Part shown: piece after piece, positions 1-9,445 of the stretch
How positions within the stretch are numbered: position 1 is the first letter of the stretch
Layout of the letters: each line of letters opens with the position of its first letter
Assembly: GCA_030831585.1 (NCBI GenBank)
Contig: JAURKV010000112.1
Coordinates: forward strand, 1-35,862
Direction: 5' to 3'
Source: Ramlibacter sp.
GTDB taxonomy: Bacteria; Pseudomonadota; Gammaproteobacteria; Burkholderiales; Burkholderiaceae_C
Length of the DNA: 35,862 nucleotides
The notes under the pieces: generated by a model
Databases searched by the model: none
Seen by the model: only the letters and a program-made list of their open reading frames with translations
Told to the model about the DNA's origin: nothing
Translations under genes and position numbers: made by a program

Positions 1-733
1 CCGGGTCGTCCATCAGCTCGAGGTCGCCGGTGTGCCCCAGTTCGGCCAGGGCATTGGCGTGGGTCGCGGTGATCGCCAGTGCACCCGCCGTGTGGTATTT
101 GAGCGTGCTCATGGACTTGTGCACGGAGAACGACCATTGGGAATTGACTGGCGCCATGCTGCCGGCGATGCCCATGGCATGGGCAATCGTGGCCACGGGC
201 AAGCGGCGCACCATGCCGATGGCGGCGGTGCCGCCAAAGATGGTGCTGGAGTAACCGTGCACCGGCGGCGGCGAAATCTTGCCGTCCTTGATGTCCCGCA
301 GATAGTCCTGCGCCTTGCCGATGCGGTGGGACATTTCATGCGCCACCGCGACGGCACTGAGCATCTCCTTGCCAGAGCTACCCGTCATCTCGGCATAGGC
401 CAGCGCGCCGGGAATCACATAGGGGCTCACATGGCCCGGCGGCAAGATGGCGTCAAAGTCGAGTGCATTGATCAACTCGGCGTTGGCAAAAGCGGCCGCA
501 TGGACCGACCCCGGACCGCCGCCGATGACCGTCCCCTGGAATCCTTCCGCGCCCGGACCTTGCTGGCGTGCGTGCTCCAGGGCGATCCGGCCACGCGAGT
601 GGCTGAGCCCGCCGAGCGCGCAGCCAAGGGAGTCGAGCAGCAGGCGCTTGCTCTCCTGCGCCACCTCGGGCGGAAGGGCCTCGTAGCGGGTGTCGGCGGC
701 AAAGCCGGCCAGGGTTTCGATCAGGGTGGTCAT
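1..733 (-). CDS. MmgE/PrpD family protein (partial; C-terminus beyond left edge)
   Basis: Absent from the ORF track (no stop in window). Minus strand from ATG at 733 reads MTTLIETLAGFAADTRYEALPPEVAQESKRLLLDSLGCALGGLSHSRG...ALDFDAILPPGHVSPYV..., closely similar to the 6944..8365 product. The frame stays open to base 1. Confidence 0.9.
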   Translation of the reverse strand, partial: MTTLIETLAGFAADTRYEALPPEVAQESKRLLLDSLGCALGGLSHSRGRIALEHARQQGPGAEGFQGTVIGGGPGSVHAAAFANAELINALDFDAILPPGHVSPYVIPGALAYAEMTGSSGKEMLSAVAVAHEMSHRIGKAQDYLRDIKDGKISPPPVHGYSSTIFGGTAAIGMVRRLPVATIAHAMGIAGSMAPVNSQWSFSVHKSMSTLKYHTAGALAITATHANALAELGHTGDLELMDDP

Positions 734-765
734 GGGCGTCCGATCAGGGAGATGACTGCAAACCC

Positions 766-1767
766 TTAGTTGGGCTTGATGCCCTGGGCTCGTACGACGC
801 GGCCCCAGGTGTCGATCTCGCGCCGGTTGTGGGCGGTGAGCGCGTCGCCGGTCAGGTCCATGGGCTCCATGGAGAAATTGACCAGTGTTTCTGCGATCTG
901 CTTGGTGGAAGCTGCCTTGCGCATCGCGTCGCGCAGGGAGGCGAGGACTTCGGGCGGCGTCTTCAGCGGCGCGTAGGCGGCATACCAAGCGGTCAGGTCG
1001 TAGTCGGTGGCGCCCTCCTCCTTGAGCGTTGGCAGGTTGGGCAGGGTTGGCATGCGCGTGGTCTGGGTCACGGCCACGCCGCGCACCCGGCCGGTAGACC
1101 ACTGTGCCCGCGACGACCCCACATCGACAAAGATCATGTCGGCCTCACCCGCAGCCACCGCGGTGATCGCGGCGGCGGTGGTCTTGTAGGGGACGTTCAG
1201 CAATTTCACGCCGGCCGTCACCTGCAGCAGTTCGCAGGCCAGACGCGTCGTTGTCGAGGCGCTGGCGCAGGTGTATTTGCCGGGGTTGGCGCGGGCCGAA
1301 GCAATCAAATCGCGCCCATTCTGGAAGGTGGTGCTGGTGCCCAGATTCATGACCAGGCCGCCTTTGCTAATGCCTGCAACGGGCACCATGTCCTTGAGGG
1401 GATCGTAGGGCAGGTTGGAGATCATCAGCGGATTGAGCACCTGAGAGGAACTGCTGGTGACCATGAGGGTGTAGCCGTCGGCAGGCGCGCTGACCAGGGC
1501 TTGCACGCCAATGACCATCTCGGCGCCCGCCTTGTTTTCGACGACGACATTGAGCCCCGAGGTATCGGTCAATGCCTTGGCGTAGGCGCGGGCCAGAAGG
1601 TCCACCACACTGGCAGCGCCGCTGGGCACGATGACCTTGATCGGCCGGCTCTTGTCGGGGAGGGTCTGGGCCTGTACGGGCGTGACAACCGCAGCTGCGA
1701 CCACCCATGCGGTGACCAGCACCGCACACCGACTGACCGCGTTGGGAATCGAGCGAAACGTTTTCAT
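766..1767 (-). CDS. Bug/TctC-family tripartite tricarboxylate transporter substrate-binding protein
   Basis: Signal peptide, then KSRPIKVIVPSGAASVVDLLARAYAKAL...APADGYTLMVTSSS...LLNVPYKTTAAA...; ATG at 1767 preceded by TAGGAGACGATCC (SD). The ORF track start (2010) is too long. Confidence 0.9.
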   Translation of the reverse strand: MKTFRSIPNAVSRCAVLVTAWVVAAAVVTPVQAQTLPDKSRPIKVIVPSGAASVVDLLARAYAKALTDTSGLNVVVENKAGAEMVIGVQALVSAPADGYTLMVTSSSSQVLNPLMISNLPYDPLKDMVPVAGISKGGLVMNLGTSTTFQNGRDLIASARANPGKYTCASASTTTRLACELLQVTAGVKLLNVPYKTTAAAITAVAAGEADMIFVDVGSSRAQWSTGRVRGVAVTQTTRMPTLPNLPTLKEEGATDYDLTAWYAAYAPLKTPPEVLASLRDAMRKAASTKQIAETLVNFSMEPMDLTGDALTAHNRREIDTWGRVVRAQGIKPN

Positions 1768-1882
1768 GGATCGTCTCCTAGGTTGCTTTTCATCGTGGCG
1801 GCAATGTCGCCGCAAGGTCAACTCGGTGGCCCACGAAGTTCCGTGCTTTGGCGAACTCGGTGCAAGGCCCTTCAGCGCCCCC

Positions 1883-2293
1883 TCATTGCCGCCCCAGCGG
1901 CGGCTCCGCCGGCGGCGGGGCGATGTGCTGCTGGCGGATCTTCCATGGCCCGTCTGGCATCTGCTGCAGCAGCCAGGTGGTGCGGACGGTGGAGCCTGTG
2001 CGCTCACCATCGGACAGGACGAAGGTGAACTCGCCCCAGCCCTGCGCGAGCAGGAAGCCGGGGCCAGCTTCGACGAAGTGCTGGTCCCGCAAGGCCAGCT
2101 GGCAGACCTTGATCACGCCCACATAAGACTCGAAATAGGCCCGGATCGCGGCACGCCCAACGGCATGCGCCGGGCGCCCCCCGAAGAACAGCCCATCTTC
2201 GGTAAAGCAGTCGGCATAAGCCGACACGTTCCAGTTCCGGCCGGCGGCGTTCCACCGGGCCAGGGCTTCGTCCAGAATGGCTTGGTACTGCAT
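1883..2293 (-). CDS. SnoaL/NTF2-like (DUF4440-type) protein
   Basis: ALARWNAAGRNWNVSAYADCFTEDGLFFGGRPAHAVGRAAIRAYF...W...DGPWKIRQQHIAPP: NTF2-fold pattern; lies in operon with the acyl-CoA dehydrogenase. Confidence 0.7.
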   Translation of the reverse strand: MQYQAILDEALARWNAAGRNWNVSAYADCFTEDGLFFGGRPAHAVGRAAIRAYFESYVGVIKVCQLALRDQHFVEAGPGFLLAQGWGEFTFVLSDGERTGSTVRTTWLLQQMPDGPWKIRQQHIAPPPAEPPLGRQ

Positions 2294-2308
2294 GTGCCGT
2301 GCAATTGC

Positions 2309-3505
2309 TCAATAGGACTTGGGCAGGCCCAGCACCTTGTTGGCCACGTAATTGAGCACCATCTCCTGCGAGATCGGCGCCAGACGGAGCAGCCGCACCT
2401 CGCGCCACAGACGCTCGATGTGGTACTCCTTCGAGTAGGCGTAACCGCCATGCGTCTGCATGGCCTGGTCACAGGCCAGGTAGCCGGCGTCAGCACCCAA
2501 GAACTTGGCGGCGTTGGACTCCGGGCCGCAGGGCAGGCCACGGTCGAACAACTCGGCGGCCTGCATGCAGACCGCGTTGGCGGCCTCAAGGCGGATCCAG
2601 TTTTCGGCCAGCGGGTTGGCCACGGCCTGGTTCTTGCCGATCGGCCGGTCGAACACCACCCGCTCGTTGGCGTACTTCACCGCCATGCCCAGGGCCGCGC
2701 GGCCGATGCCCACCGTCTCGGTACCCACCACGATGCGCTCGGGGTTGAGGCCATCGATCAGGTAGTAAAAGCCTTTACCCACTTCACCGATCACGTTCTC
2801 GTCGGCCACTTCCAGGCCGTCGATGAAGACCTCGTTGGAGTCCACCGCAGCCCGGCCCAGCTTGTCGATCACCCGCACATCGCAGTGCTTGCGGTCCATG
2901 TCGGCAAAGAAGAGGGTCATGCCGTCCAGGGGGCGCTTTTCGTCGCGCGGCGAGGTGCGCGCGAGGATCAGGTACTTCTTCGCGTTCTGCGCATTGGTCG
3001 ACCAGACCTTCTGGCCGTTGATCACCCAGCGGTCGCCCTTGCGCTCGGCACGGGTGCGGATGCGGGAGGTATCCACGCCGGAGGTCGGCTCGGTGACGCC
3101 GAAGGCCATCAGGGTTTCACCCCGCGCCAGCGCCGGCAGGACACGCTTTTTCATCTCCTCGGTGCCATGGCGCAGGATGGGCGCCGGAGGGAAGATATAA
3201 AAGTGAACCGCGGACGCACCGCTCATGCCGGCACCCGAGGCCGCCACCTCCTGCAGCATGATCGCCGCCTCGGTCAGGCCCAGGCCCATGCCGCCGTACT
3301 CCTCGGGCATCATCACGCCCATCCAGCCGGCTGCGGCGAAGGCGTTGACGAACTCCCAGGGGTATTTCTCGTTCTTGTCACACTCGCGCCAGTAAGACAG
3401 CGGGTAGCGGTCCGCCAGCTTGCGCGCCGCCTGGCGCACATCGTCGAGGTGCTGCTTGCGGGCATCGGCTGCGGCGTAAAGGGCGTTCAGACTCGTGTCA
3501 CTCAT
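2309..3505 (-). CDS. acyl-CoA dehydrogenase
   Basis: MPEEYGGMGLGLTEAAIMLQEVA...FGVTEPTSGVDTSRIRTRAER...WVINGQKVWSTNA...GGYAYSKEYHIERLWREVRLLRLAPISQEM; SD AGGAGAACAAT. Confidence 0.95.
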   Translation of the reverse strand: MSDTSLNALYAAADARKQHLDDVRQAARKLADRYPLSYWRECDKNEKYPWEFVNAFAAAGWMGVMMPEEYGGMGLGLTEAAIMLQEVAASGAGMSGASAVHFYIFPPAPILRHGTEEMKKRVLPALARGETLMAFGVTEPTSGVDTSRIRTRAERKGDRWVINGQKVWSTNAQNAKKYLILARTSPRDEKRPLDGMTLFFADMDRKHCDVRVIDKLGRAAVDSNEVFIDGLEVADENVIGEVGKGFYYLIDGLNPERIVVGTETVGIGRAALGMAVKYANERVVFDRPIGKNQAVANPLAENWIRLEAANAVCMQAAELFDRGLPCGPESNAAKFLGADAGYLACDQAMQTHGGYAYSKEYHIERLWREVRLLRLAPISQEMVLNYVANKVLGLPKSY

Positions 3506-3525
3506 ATTGTTCTCCTGTTGAGGGT

Positions 3526-4401
3526 TCAGCCGCCGAAGGATTCGGCCAGCGCGATGATTTCGCGTGCGGTCTTCACGTGCGCGATGTCGATGTGCTCGCC
3601 GTCGTACACGCAGGAGGCACGGCCCTGGGCCTGCGCCTGGTCAAGCGCGGCGATCATGCCTTTGTAGAAGGCCACCTGCTCGGGCGAAGGACTGTAGATT
3701 TCATTGAGGATGGCGACGTTCGAAGGGTGCAGCGATAACTCGCCGCTCATGCCCAGCTCCCGATCGAGCAGTGAGGACTGGCGCAAGCCCTCGAGGTCAT
3801 GCACCTGCTGCCACACGCCACCGATAGGCAGCTTACCGGCGGCGCGGGCGGCCATGACGATGCGCGACTTGAGGTAGGCGGTCTCGCGGCCACCGGGCGT
3901 CCACACCGTGCCCAGCGCACGAGCGACGTCGGCGTTCTTGGCGGTGGCGCCCACCAGAAAGGGCACCCGCTCGCGCAGGCCGATTTCATACGCAAACTGC
4001 AGGGAGCGCGCCGTCTCGAGCAGCGGGATGATCTTGGTGGAACCGACCGGGAGGCCCTTGCGCCACTCGACTTCAGCCAGCATCGATGCAGCCGTGTCCA
4101 CATCTTCGGGACCGCAGGGCTTGGAGATGAAGATTCCCTCAACCTCCGCGCTGACCACCGCCATCATGTCGTCGAAGTCGTAGAGGTGCGGGCTGCGGTT
4201 GATGCGCACCCAGGTGCGCTGCCCTCGCTCGGCGAGAAACGCCAGCTTGGACTGAACGATGCCGCGCGCCTCGACCTTCTGCTCGGGCGGCACGCTGTCT
4301 TCCAGATCGAGGATCAGGGCGTCGGCCTTGGCAGTGACGGACTTCTCGATCCAGGAAGCCTTGTTGCCGGGAACGAAGAGGAAGGAGCGAATGGGTTTCA
4401 T
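3526..4401 (-). CDS. HpcH/HpaI aldolase / CitE-like citrate lyase beta family (acyl-CoA lyase)
   Basis: MKPIRSFLFVPGNKASWIEKSVTAKADALILDLEDSVPPEQKVEAR...VRINR...GIFISKPCGPEDVD...IIPLLETARSLQFAYEI...; internal Met start at 4401 fits the family better than 4485. Confidence 0.9.
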   Translation of the reverse strand: MKPIRSFLFVPGNKASWIEKSVTAKADALILDLEDSVPPEQKVEARGIVQSKLAFLAERGQRTWVRINRSPHLYDFDDMMAVVSAEVEGIFISKPCGPEDVDTAASMLAEVEWRKGLPVGSTKIIPLLETARSLQFAYEIGLRERVPFLVGATAKNADVARALGTVWTPGGRETAYLKSRIVMAARAAGKLPIGGVWQQVHDLEGLRQSSLLDRELGMSGELSLHPSNVAILNEIYSPSPEQVAFYKGMIAALDQAQAQGRASCVYDGEHIDIAHVKTAREIIALAESFGG

Positions 4402-4561
4402 GGGAGCGTCCTGGGTTGGCCACGGTCCGGGGCGGAGCCCAGGCGCAAATGACGCCGAGTGCGCCGCCGAAGCCGAAGCGAGCAATGAATCGGAAAACAG
4501 GTGCTGGCGCGCCGGGCAGCCGCGCTGTCGCGGCCGCCGGTGCGCATGACTTCTGCGCTGC

Positions 4562-5518
4562 TTATTGCGGCTCGATACCAGCCTTCTTCAGCACGCCGCG
4601 CCAGAGCTCAATTTCCTCGGCCTGGAACTTGGCCATCGCGTCGCCGCACACCAGGATGGGATCTTGGCCGCGCTTTTCCAGGGTGGCCTTGGTCGCGGGC
4701 GTGTTGAGGGCCTGCATCACCAGGTCGCGCACCTGGGCAACGACTGCCGGCGGTGTCTTGGAAGAAACATACACGCCAAACCAGGGCTGGATGTTGTAGC
4801 CCGGTACCCCAATCTCTCTGGCGCTTGGCACGTTGGGCAGCGAGGCCACCCGCTTGTCACCCGCCACCGCCAGCGCCCGAGCCTTGTTGCTCTGGAGCAG
4901 AGGCCCTACTGACACGTGGTCGATGAAGAACAGGTCGATCACACCGGAGGCCATGTCGGTCAGACCAGCGGCCGAGGCCTTGTAGGGGACGGCGGTGAGC
5001 TTGATGCCCGAGGCCTGGGCAAACAACTCGCCCGCCAGGCGGGTGGTGGCCGAGGAGTAGGCGAAGGTCAGCTTGCCCGGGTTCGCCTTGGCGGCGGAAA
5101 TCAGCTCGGCGGCGTTCTTGATCGGGCTGCTTCCGGTGATGTTGATGACGTTGCTGGTCCTGGACATGGCGCAGATCGGGGTGAAATCCTTGATCGGATC
5201 GAACTGCATGCCCTTTCGCACCAGCGGGTCCAGCACCGGGATCGAGCTGCTGGTCACCATCAGGGTGTGGCCATCGGCAGGCGCGTTGAGTACAGCCATC
5301 GCGCCGATGGTGCCTTCGGCGCCGGCGCGGTTGTCGACAACCGCAGTGACTTTGCCCAGGGCGTTGAGCGCTTGGCCCAAGTCACGCCCATTGGCGTCGA
5401 CCGAGGTGCCGGCGCCAAAGGGAACGATCAGGGTGATCGGCTTGTCCGGGAAGGCCTGGACGCTGGCGGCAGCCAGCAGTGCGCAGGCGGCGGCAATGCG
5501 GGAAATGGTCTTGAGCAA
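4562..5518 (-). CDS. Bug/TctC-family substrate-binding protein
   Basis: LLKTISRIAAACALLAAASVQAFPDKPITLIVPFGAGTSVDANGRDLGQAL...; probable TTG start at 5518 with upstream GGAGACAGCC. Confidence 0.88.
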   Translation of the reverse strand: MLKTISRIAAACALLAAASVQAFPDKPITLIVPFGAGTSVDANGRDLGQALNALGKVTAVVDNRAGAEGTIGAMAVLNAPADGHTLMVTSSSIPVLDPLVRKGMQFDPIKDFTPICAMSRTSNVINITGSSPIKNAAELISAAKANPGKLTFAYSSATTRLAGELFAQASGIKLTAVPYKASAAGLTDMASGVIDLFFIDHVSVGPLLQSNKARALAVAGDKRVASLPNVPSAREIGVPGYNIQPWFGVYVSSKTPPAVVAQVRDLVMQALNTPATKATLEKRGQDPILVCGDAMAKFQAEEIELWRGVLKKAGIEPQ

Positions 5519-5592
5519 GGCTGTCTCCTTGATGGGGGTCGGCAGGATGCAGGTCAGAACAGCTTGACTTGCGTCCAAGCTGAGCTTCACCG

Positions 5593-5603
5593 TGCATCAT
5601 GCA
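5593..5603. promoter_or_regulatory. TGCATcATGCA palindromic operator-like site 1
   Basis: Perfect TGCAT-N-ATGCA inverted repeat, ~75 bp upstream of the TctC start at 5518. Confidence 0.7.
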
Positions 5604-5652
5604 TTATCTATAGATTTGATGGCTTCCGGCAAGGCACGGCGCCGCGCCCAGA

Positions 5653-6633
5653 TCAGTTCTCCTTGGGCAAGCCCAGGTCGTTGACCACCCGGATCGTCTG
5701 CTGCAGGTCGCGGCGCAGGTACTCTGCGGTCTGCTCGGGCGTGAGCTGCCAGGCATCGGCACCGTCCTGGCGCAAGCGCGAGCGCACCGTCTCCGAGCTC
5801 ATGGCCTGGCGCAGCGCCTGATTGAGTTTGGCCACCACCTCCCTGGGTGTGCCGGCCGGAGCGAGCATGGTGAAGTAGACGTAGAAGCTGTAATTGGGAT
5901 AGCCCTGCTCGGCCAGCGTCGGGATATCGGGAAAAGCGGGCGAGCGCTGCGGCGAGGTGATGCCAAAAGCCCTCAGGCGGCCGTCCCTCACCGCCGGGCC
6001 AGAGCTATTGCCACCATCAAAAATGGCGTTGATACGACCGCCGATCACATCGGGCATGGCTGCCGCATTGCCTTTGTAGGGCACGTGGAGCAGCTTGATC
6101 CCGGCCTGGTGCATGAACAAGGCCGCCGCCATATGGGTGCTGGTGCCCAGACCCGCGCTGGCCATACTCATTTTGTCGGGGTTGGCCTTGGCCTGGGTGA
6201 CGAATTCGGCCAGGTTGCGGGACGGCTGGTTGGGCGGGCCCACCATCAGAAAGGGAGCACGGATCAACATGCCGACCGCTGCAAAGTCCTTGTCCAGGTC
6301 GTAGCCGGCGTCGTTCTTGAAGGCCGGCGCCTGTGCCACGGTGTTGGCGCTCAGAAGCACGGTGTAGCCGTCGGCCGGCTGCGACTTCACAAAGCGGATA
6401 CCGATCAGGCCGTCGGCGCCGGTGCGGTTGTCTACAACAACGGGCTGGCCCAGAATTTCGCCCATGGGTTGCGCGAATGCACGAACGGTGACGTCGAGCA
6501 AAGCACCGGCCGCTGAATTGACCACGAATCGGATGGGGCGCGTCGGATAGTCCGCGGCCTGTGCCAGCGGCGCGGCGAGGGTGGCGGAGCCCACGAGCAG
6601 CACGCCCAAGAGCCGGTGCAAGTTGGAACGCAT
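5653..6633 (-). CDS. Bug/TctC-family substrate-binding protein
   Basis: MRSNLHRLLGVLLVGSATLAAPLAQAADYPTRPIRFVVNSAAGALLDVTVRAFAQPM...HVPYKGNAAAMPDVIGGRINAIFD...; SD CCAGGAGACAATCATC. Confidence 0.9.
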   Translation of the reverse strand: MRSNLHRLLGVLLVGSATLAAPLAQAADYPTRPIRFVVNSAAGALLDVTVRAFAQPMGEILGQPVVVDNRTGADGLIGIRFVKSQPADGYTVLLSANTVAQAPAFKNDAGYDLDKDFAAVGMLIRAPFLMVGPPNQPSRNLAEFVTQAKANPDKMSMASAGLGTSTHMAAALFMHQAGIKLLHVPYKGNAAAMPDVIGGRINAIFDGGNSSGPAVRDGRLRAFGITSPQRSPAFPDIPTLAEQGYPNYSFYVYFTMLAPAGTPREVVAKLNQALRQAMSSETVRSRLRQDGADAWQLTPEQTAEYLRRDLQQTIRVVNDLGLPKEN

Positions 6634-6901
6634 GATGATTGTCTCCTGGCCCAAGGGGCTGTTGTTTGCGACAGAAGGTCGCCGAACAGACGGGTTTCGT
6701 CAATCCGGAGAAGCGATGCGTTCCGTACTTCGGAGTTGGCACAAAAGGGGCTGTTGAATAGGGATGCTGCCGGCATGATGCGGCGCCGCATTTCCTGGCG
6801 CAGCCCACTGGCCTGAGCGGGCCAATCGGCAAATCATTTAAACGGCCAAACAAATGGGGGCCAAGCAGACAGTCGACTCAGCGGGGGGTGGGCTTTTAGT
6901 A

Positions 6902-6912
6902 TGCATAATGCA
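6902..6912. promoter_or_regulatory. TGCATaATGCA operator-like site 2 (embedded in TATGCATAATGCATA)
   Basis: Perfect inverted repeat, 31 bp upstream of the 6944 start. Confidence 0.75.
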
Positions 6913-6943
6913 TAGTTAGAACATCTGCTCGGAGACGCGCCCC

Positions 6944-8365
6944 ATGCCCACCCTGATCGAAGACTTGGCAAGCTTTGCGGCCCATACCCGCTTCGAGGAC
7001 CTGCCAGGGCCGGTGGTAGCGGAAAGCAAACGCATCCTGCTCGACTCGATCGGCTGCACTTTGGGGGGCCTGAGCCACTCCAAAGGCACCATCGCGGTCG
7101 ACTATGCACGCCTCATGGGCGCAGGCGCGCCGGGCGCACAGGCGAGCATTTACGGCACCCGGGACAAGGTGTCGACCGTGGCCGCAAGCTTTGCCAACGG
7201 CGAACTGATGAACGCCCTCGACTTTGACGCGATCTTGCCTCCAGGCCATGTGAGCCCTTATGTTCTGCCTGGCGCGATGGCGGTAGCCGAGGCGGCCGGT
7301 GCCAGCGGGAAGGAGCTGATCGTGGCCACCGCCGTCTCGCACGAAATGTCCAACCGCATCGGCAAGGCGATGGACTATCTGCGCGACATCAAGGACGGCA
7401 AGGTGTCGCCGCCGCCGGTGTATGGCTACGCCAGCACCATCTTCGGCGCCACCGCCGCCATCGGCCGCATCAAGGGCCACTCGGCGACAACCATCGCCCA
7501 CGGCATGGGGTTGGCGGGCAGCATCTCGCCTGTGAACTCGCACTGGGTCTGGTCCCAGCATGCACCGGCCACCACCATCAAGTACACCGCAGCCGGGCCG
7601 ATGGTTCAGGCAGCAATGACAGCCGCGCACTTTGCCGAACTCGGCCACCGGGGCGACCTGCTGATGTTGGATGACGCCGAGTTCGGCTTTCGTCGCATCA
7701 TCGGCAGCAGCCGCTGGGAGCCCGGCAAGATCACCCCCGCGCTGGGCAGCACCTGGCTCTTCCCCGCCGAGCAGTCGTACAAGCCCTACCCCCACTGCCG
7801 CATCCTGCACGCGCTGCTCGACTGCCTGATCAAGATCGTGGGCGAGAACGACATCCGGGTCGACGAGATCGAAGGCATCACCGCCTGGGTCGAGGGCTTC
7901 GTCATGCAGCCCTTGTGGCTGCTGCGGACTATCAAACATGTGACCGACGCCCAGTTCAGCGTGGCTCACGGCCTGAGCGTGGGCGCGCACCGCATCCCGC
8001 CGGGCAAGGCCTGGCAGTCCGAGGAGGTGGTGTTCAACGCCTCGGTGCTGGCGCTGATGGACAAGATTCACTTCGAGGTGCACCCCGACTACGAAAATTT
8101 GATCACCGGCCATGCAGCCAGCCGCCCGGCGCGCATCGAGGTTCGGGCACGCGGGCAGGCGTGGGTGATGGAAAAGCGATTCCCGCACGGCAGCCCGTCA
8201 ACAGACCCGAGCACCACCATGAGCGACCAGGAACTGGCAGCCAAATTCGCTGGTAACGCGGACGGCGTGATCCCGAAGGCAAAGATCGAGGCCGCTACCG
8301 AGCGACTGATGGGGCTGGAGCAGGTTCAGGACCTGCGCGAGTTGGTGGCCCTGCTGGTTCCCTGA
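6944..8365 (+). CDS. MmgE/PrpD family protein (2-methylcitrate dehydratase-like)
   Basis: MPTLIEDLASFAAHTRFEDLPGPVVAESKRILLDSIGCTLGGLSHSKG...ALDFDAILPPGHVSPYVLPGAMAVAEAAG...; SD GGAGACGCGCCCC. Confidence 0.93.
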   Translation: MPTLIEDLASFAAHTRFEDLPGPVVAESKRILLDSIGCTLGGLSHSKGTIAVDYARLMGAGAPGAQASIYGTRDKVSTVAASFANGELMNALDFDAILPPGHVSPYVLPGAMAVAEAAGASGKELIVATAVSHEMSNRIGKAMDYLRDIKDGKVSPPPVYGYASTIFGATAAIGRIKGHSATTIAHGMGLAGSISPVNSHWVWSQHAPATTIKYTAAGPMVQAAMTAAHFAELGHRGDLLMLDDAEFGFRRIIGSSRWEPGKITPALGSTWLFPAEQSYKPYPHCRILHALLDCLIKIVGENDIRVDEIEGITAWVEGFVMQPLWLLRTIKHVTDAQFSVAHGLSVGAHRIPPGKAWQSEEVVFNASVLALMDKIHFEVHPDYENLITGHAASRPARIEVRARGQAWVMEKRFPHGSPSTDPSTTMSDQELAAKFAGNADGVIPKAKIEAATERLMGLEQVQDLRELVALLVP

Positions 8366-8411
8366 GGCAGGGAGGCCCCCGATACACCCCTGGCGGATGC
8401 CGGGAGCGACT

Positions 8412-9290
8412 TCAGGTCCGCGCCCGACGTTTGGTGGCGGCAGGCTTGGCAGCCACCTTGGAACGCGCCGGCGCCTTGACGGGCTTAGCCGACTTGACTG
8501 GCTTCGCAGGTGCCTTGGAGGTCCCACGTCCGGTGCCTTTGCTCGGTGCGGCCAGGGGCTCGCCCCAGGCGCCACTGCGCTCAAGCGAGTCGACCAGATG
8601 GTCGCCGCCGCCCATGATGTGGCGGTACATCAGCGATCGCACCGCGTCCGAATCCTTCATGCGAATGGCATCCAGAATGATGGGGTGGTACTCGAAGGTC
8701 TCCTCGAGCTGCCCCTCGATGCTGGCGTAGAAACGATTGGGCAGCTGCTTGGTGAGGCTGCCCAGAAGCAGCGCCAGACGGGGCGACTCGGCGGCCAGGT
8801 TGATAGCGCGGTGAAATTCGTGCCCCAGGCGGGCCACCTGCTCGTCGTTGCGCGCCTTGTACGCTGCTTTGTGCTCAGTGATCAGTTGCTGTAGGTGAGC
8901 CAGACCCTCCTTACCCATTTTTTGCGCTGCGCGGGAGGCCAGTTCGGCGGCAATGACCGCCTGGGCCCAGAAGATATCGCGAAGGTCGCCCTTGCTAAAA
9001 CTGTTGACGACGAAGCCGCGCCGCGGCAGCAGTCGAACGAAGGACTCACTCTGGAGCAGCAGCAGGCCTTCGCGCACGGGCGTTGTGCTCACCCCCAGCT
9101 CACTGGCAATGGCGTCAATTCGAAGGAACTCTCCAGTCTTGAGGCGGCCAGAGACGATCTGCTCACGCAGGTGGCTGGCCACCGATGCGGACAGTTGCAT
9201 GCCGACATCTTTGGGCAGCTGGGAACTTCTGATCGGATCCAAAGGGAACCCCCTTTTTTCGGTTAAGGCCACAGGACGCTGGTCACTCAC
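8412..9290 (-). CDS. GntR-family transcriptional regulator, FCD (FadR-like) C-terminal domain, with Lys/Ala/Pro-rich C-terminal tail
   Basis: HLREQIVSGRLKTGEFLRIDAIASELGVSTTPVREGLLLLQSESFVRLLPRRGFVVNSFS (GntR wHTH), all-helical FCD-like domain, then RGTSKAPAKPVKSAKPVKAPARSKVAAKPAATKRRART. GTG start at 9290. Confidence 0.93.
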   Translation of the reverse strand: MSDQRPVALTEKRGFPLDPIRSSQLPKDVGMQLSASVASHLREQIVSGRLKTGEFLRIDAIASELGVSTTPVREGLLLLQSESFVRLLPRRGFVVNSFSKGDLRDIFWAQAVIAAELASRAAQKMGKEGLAHLQQLITEHKAAYKARNDEQVARLGHEFHRAINLAAESPRLALLLGSLTKQLPNRFYASIEGQLEETFEYHPIILDAIRMKDSDAVRSLMYRHIMGGGDHLVDSLERSGAWGEPLAAPSKGTGRGTSKAPAKPVKSAKPVKAPARSKVAAKPAATKRRART

Positions 9291-9322
9291 AGCCGACCCG
9301 GCGGGCGCTGGGCGCCGGTCTG

Positions 9323-9350
9323 AAAAACGGCCCCTTGCAGTACGGGGCCG
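9323..9350 (-). terminator. intrinsic-terminator-like hairpin in the GntR 5' leader
   Basis: Minus strand: CGGCCCC-gtactgcaa-GGGGCCG-TTTTT; 7-bp perfect G/C stem then T5, ~33 bp before the GntR GTG. Confidence 0.55.
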
Positions 9351-9392
9351 ATGTTAGCCGACCGACGGTTATCTGGTGGCGCTCAGGCAGGA

Positions 9393-9403
9393 TATATCAT
9401 GCA
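9393..9403. promoter_or_regulatory. TATATcATGCA operator-like site 3 (overlaps ATCATGCATGAT)
   Basis: Between divergent GntR (9290,-) and MmgE/PrpD (9446,+); identical ATATATCATGCAT core to the 29995 site. Confidence 0.65.
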
Positions 9404-9445
9404 TGATTGATTTGCGCAATTCATCGCCAAGTTCAGGCCTGCACC

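Noticed and set aside
2563-2572. CTGCATGCAG palindrome as an operator
   Set aside because: Inside the acyl-CoA dehydrogenase gene, with zero spacer between half-sites, so it does not fit the motif.
1631-3667. 678-aa ORF on + strand
   Set aside because: Antisense to SnoaL-like and acyl-CoA dehydrogenase genes; no recognisable domain.
6653-6756. 12-bp direct repeat AAGGGGCTGTTG (6653 and 6745)
   Set aside because: Real exact repeat, but too short and isolated in the TctC/MmgE gap to support a mobile element or binding-site claim.
6896-8188. 430-aa ORF on - strand
   Set aside because: Antisense shadow of the MmgE/PrpD gene 6944..8365.
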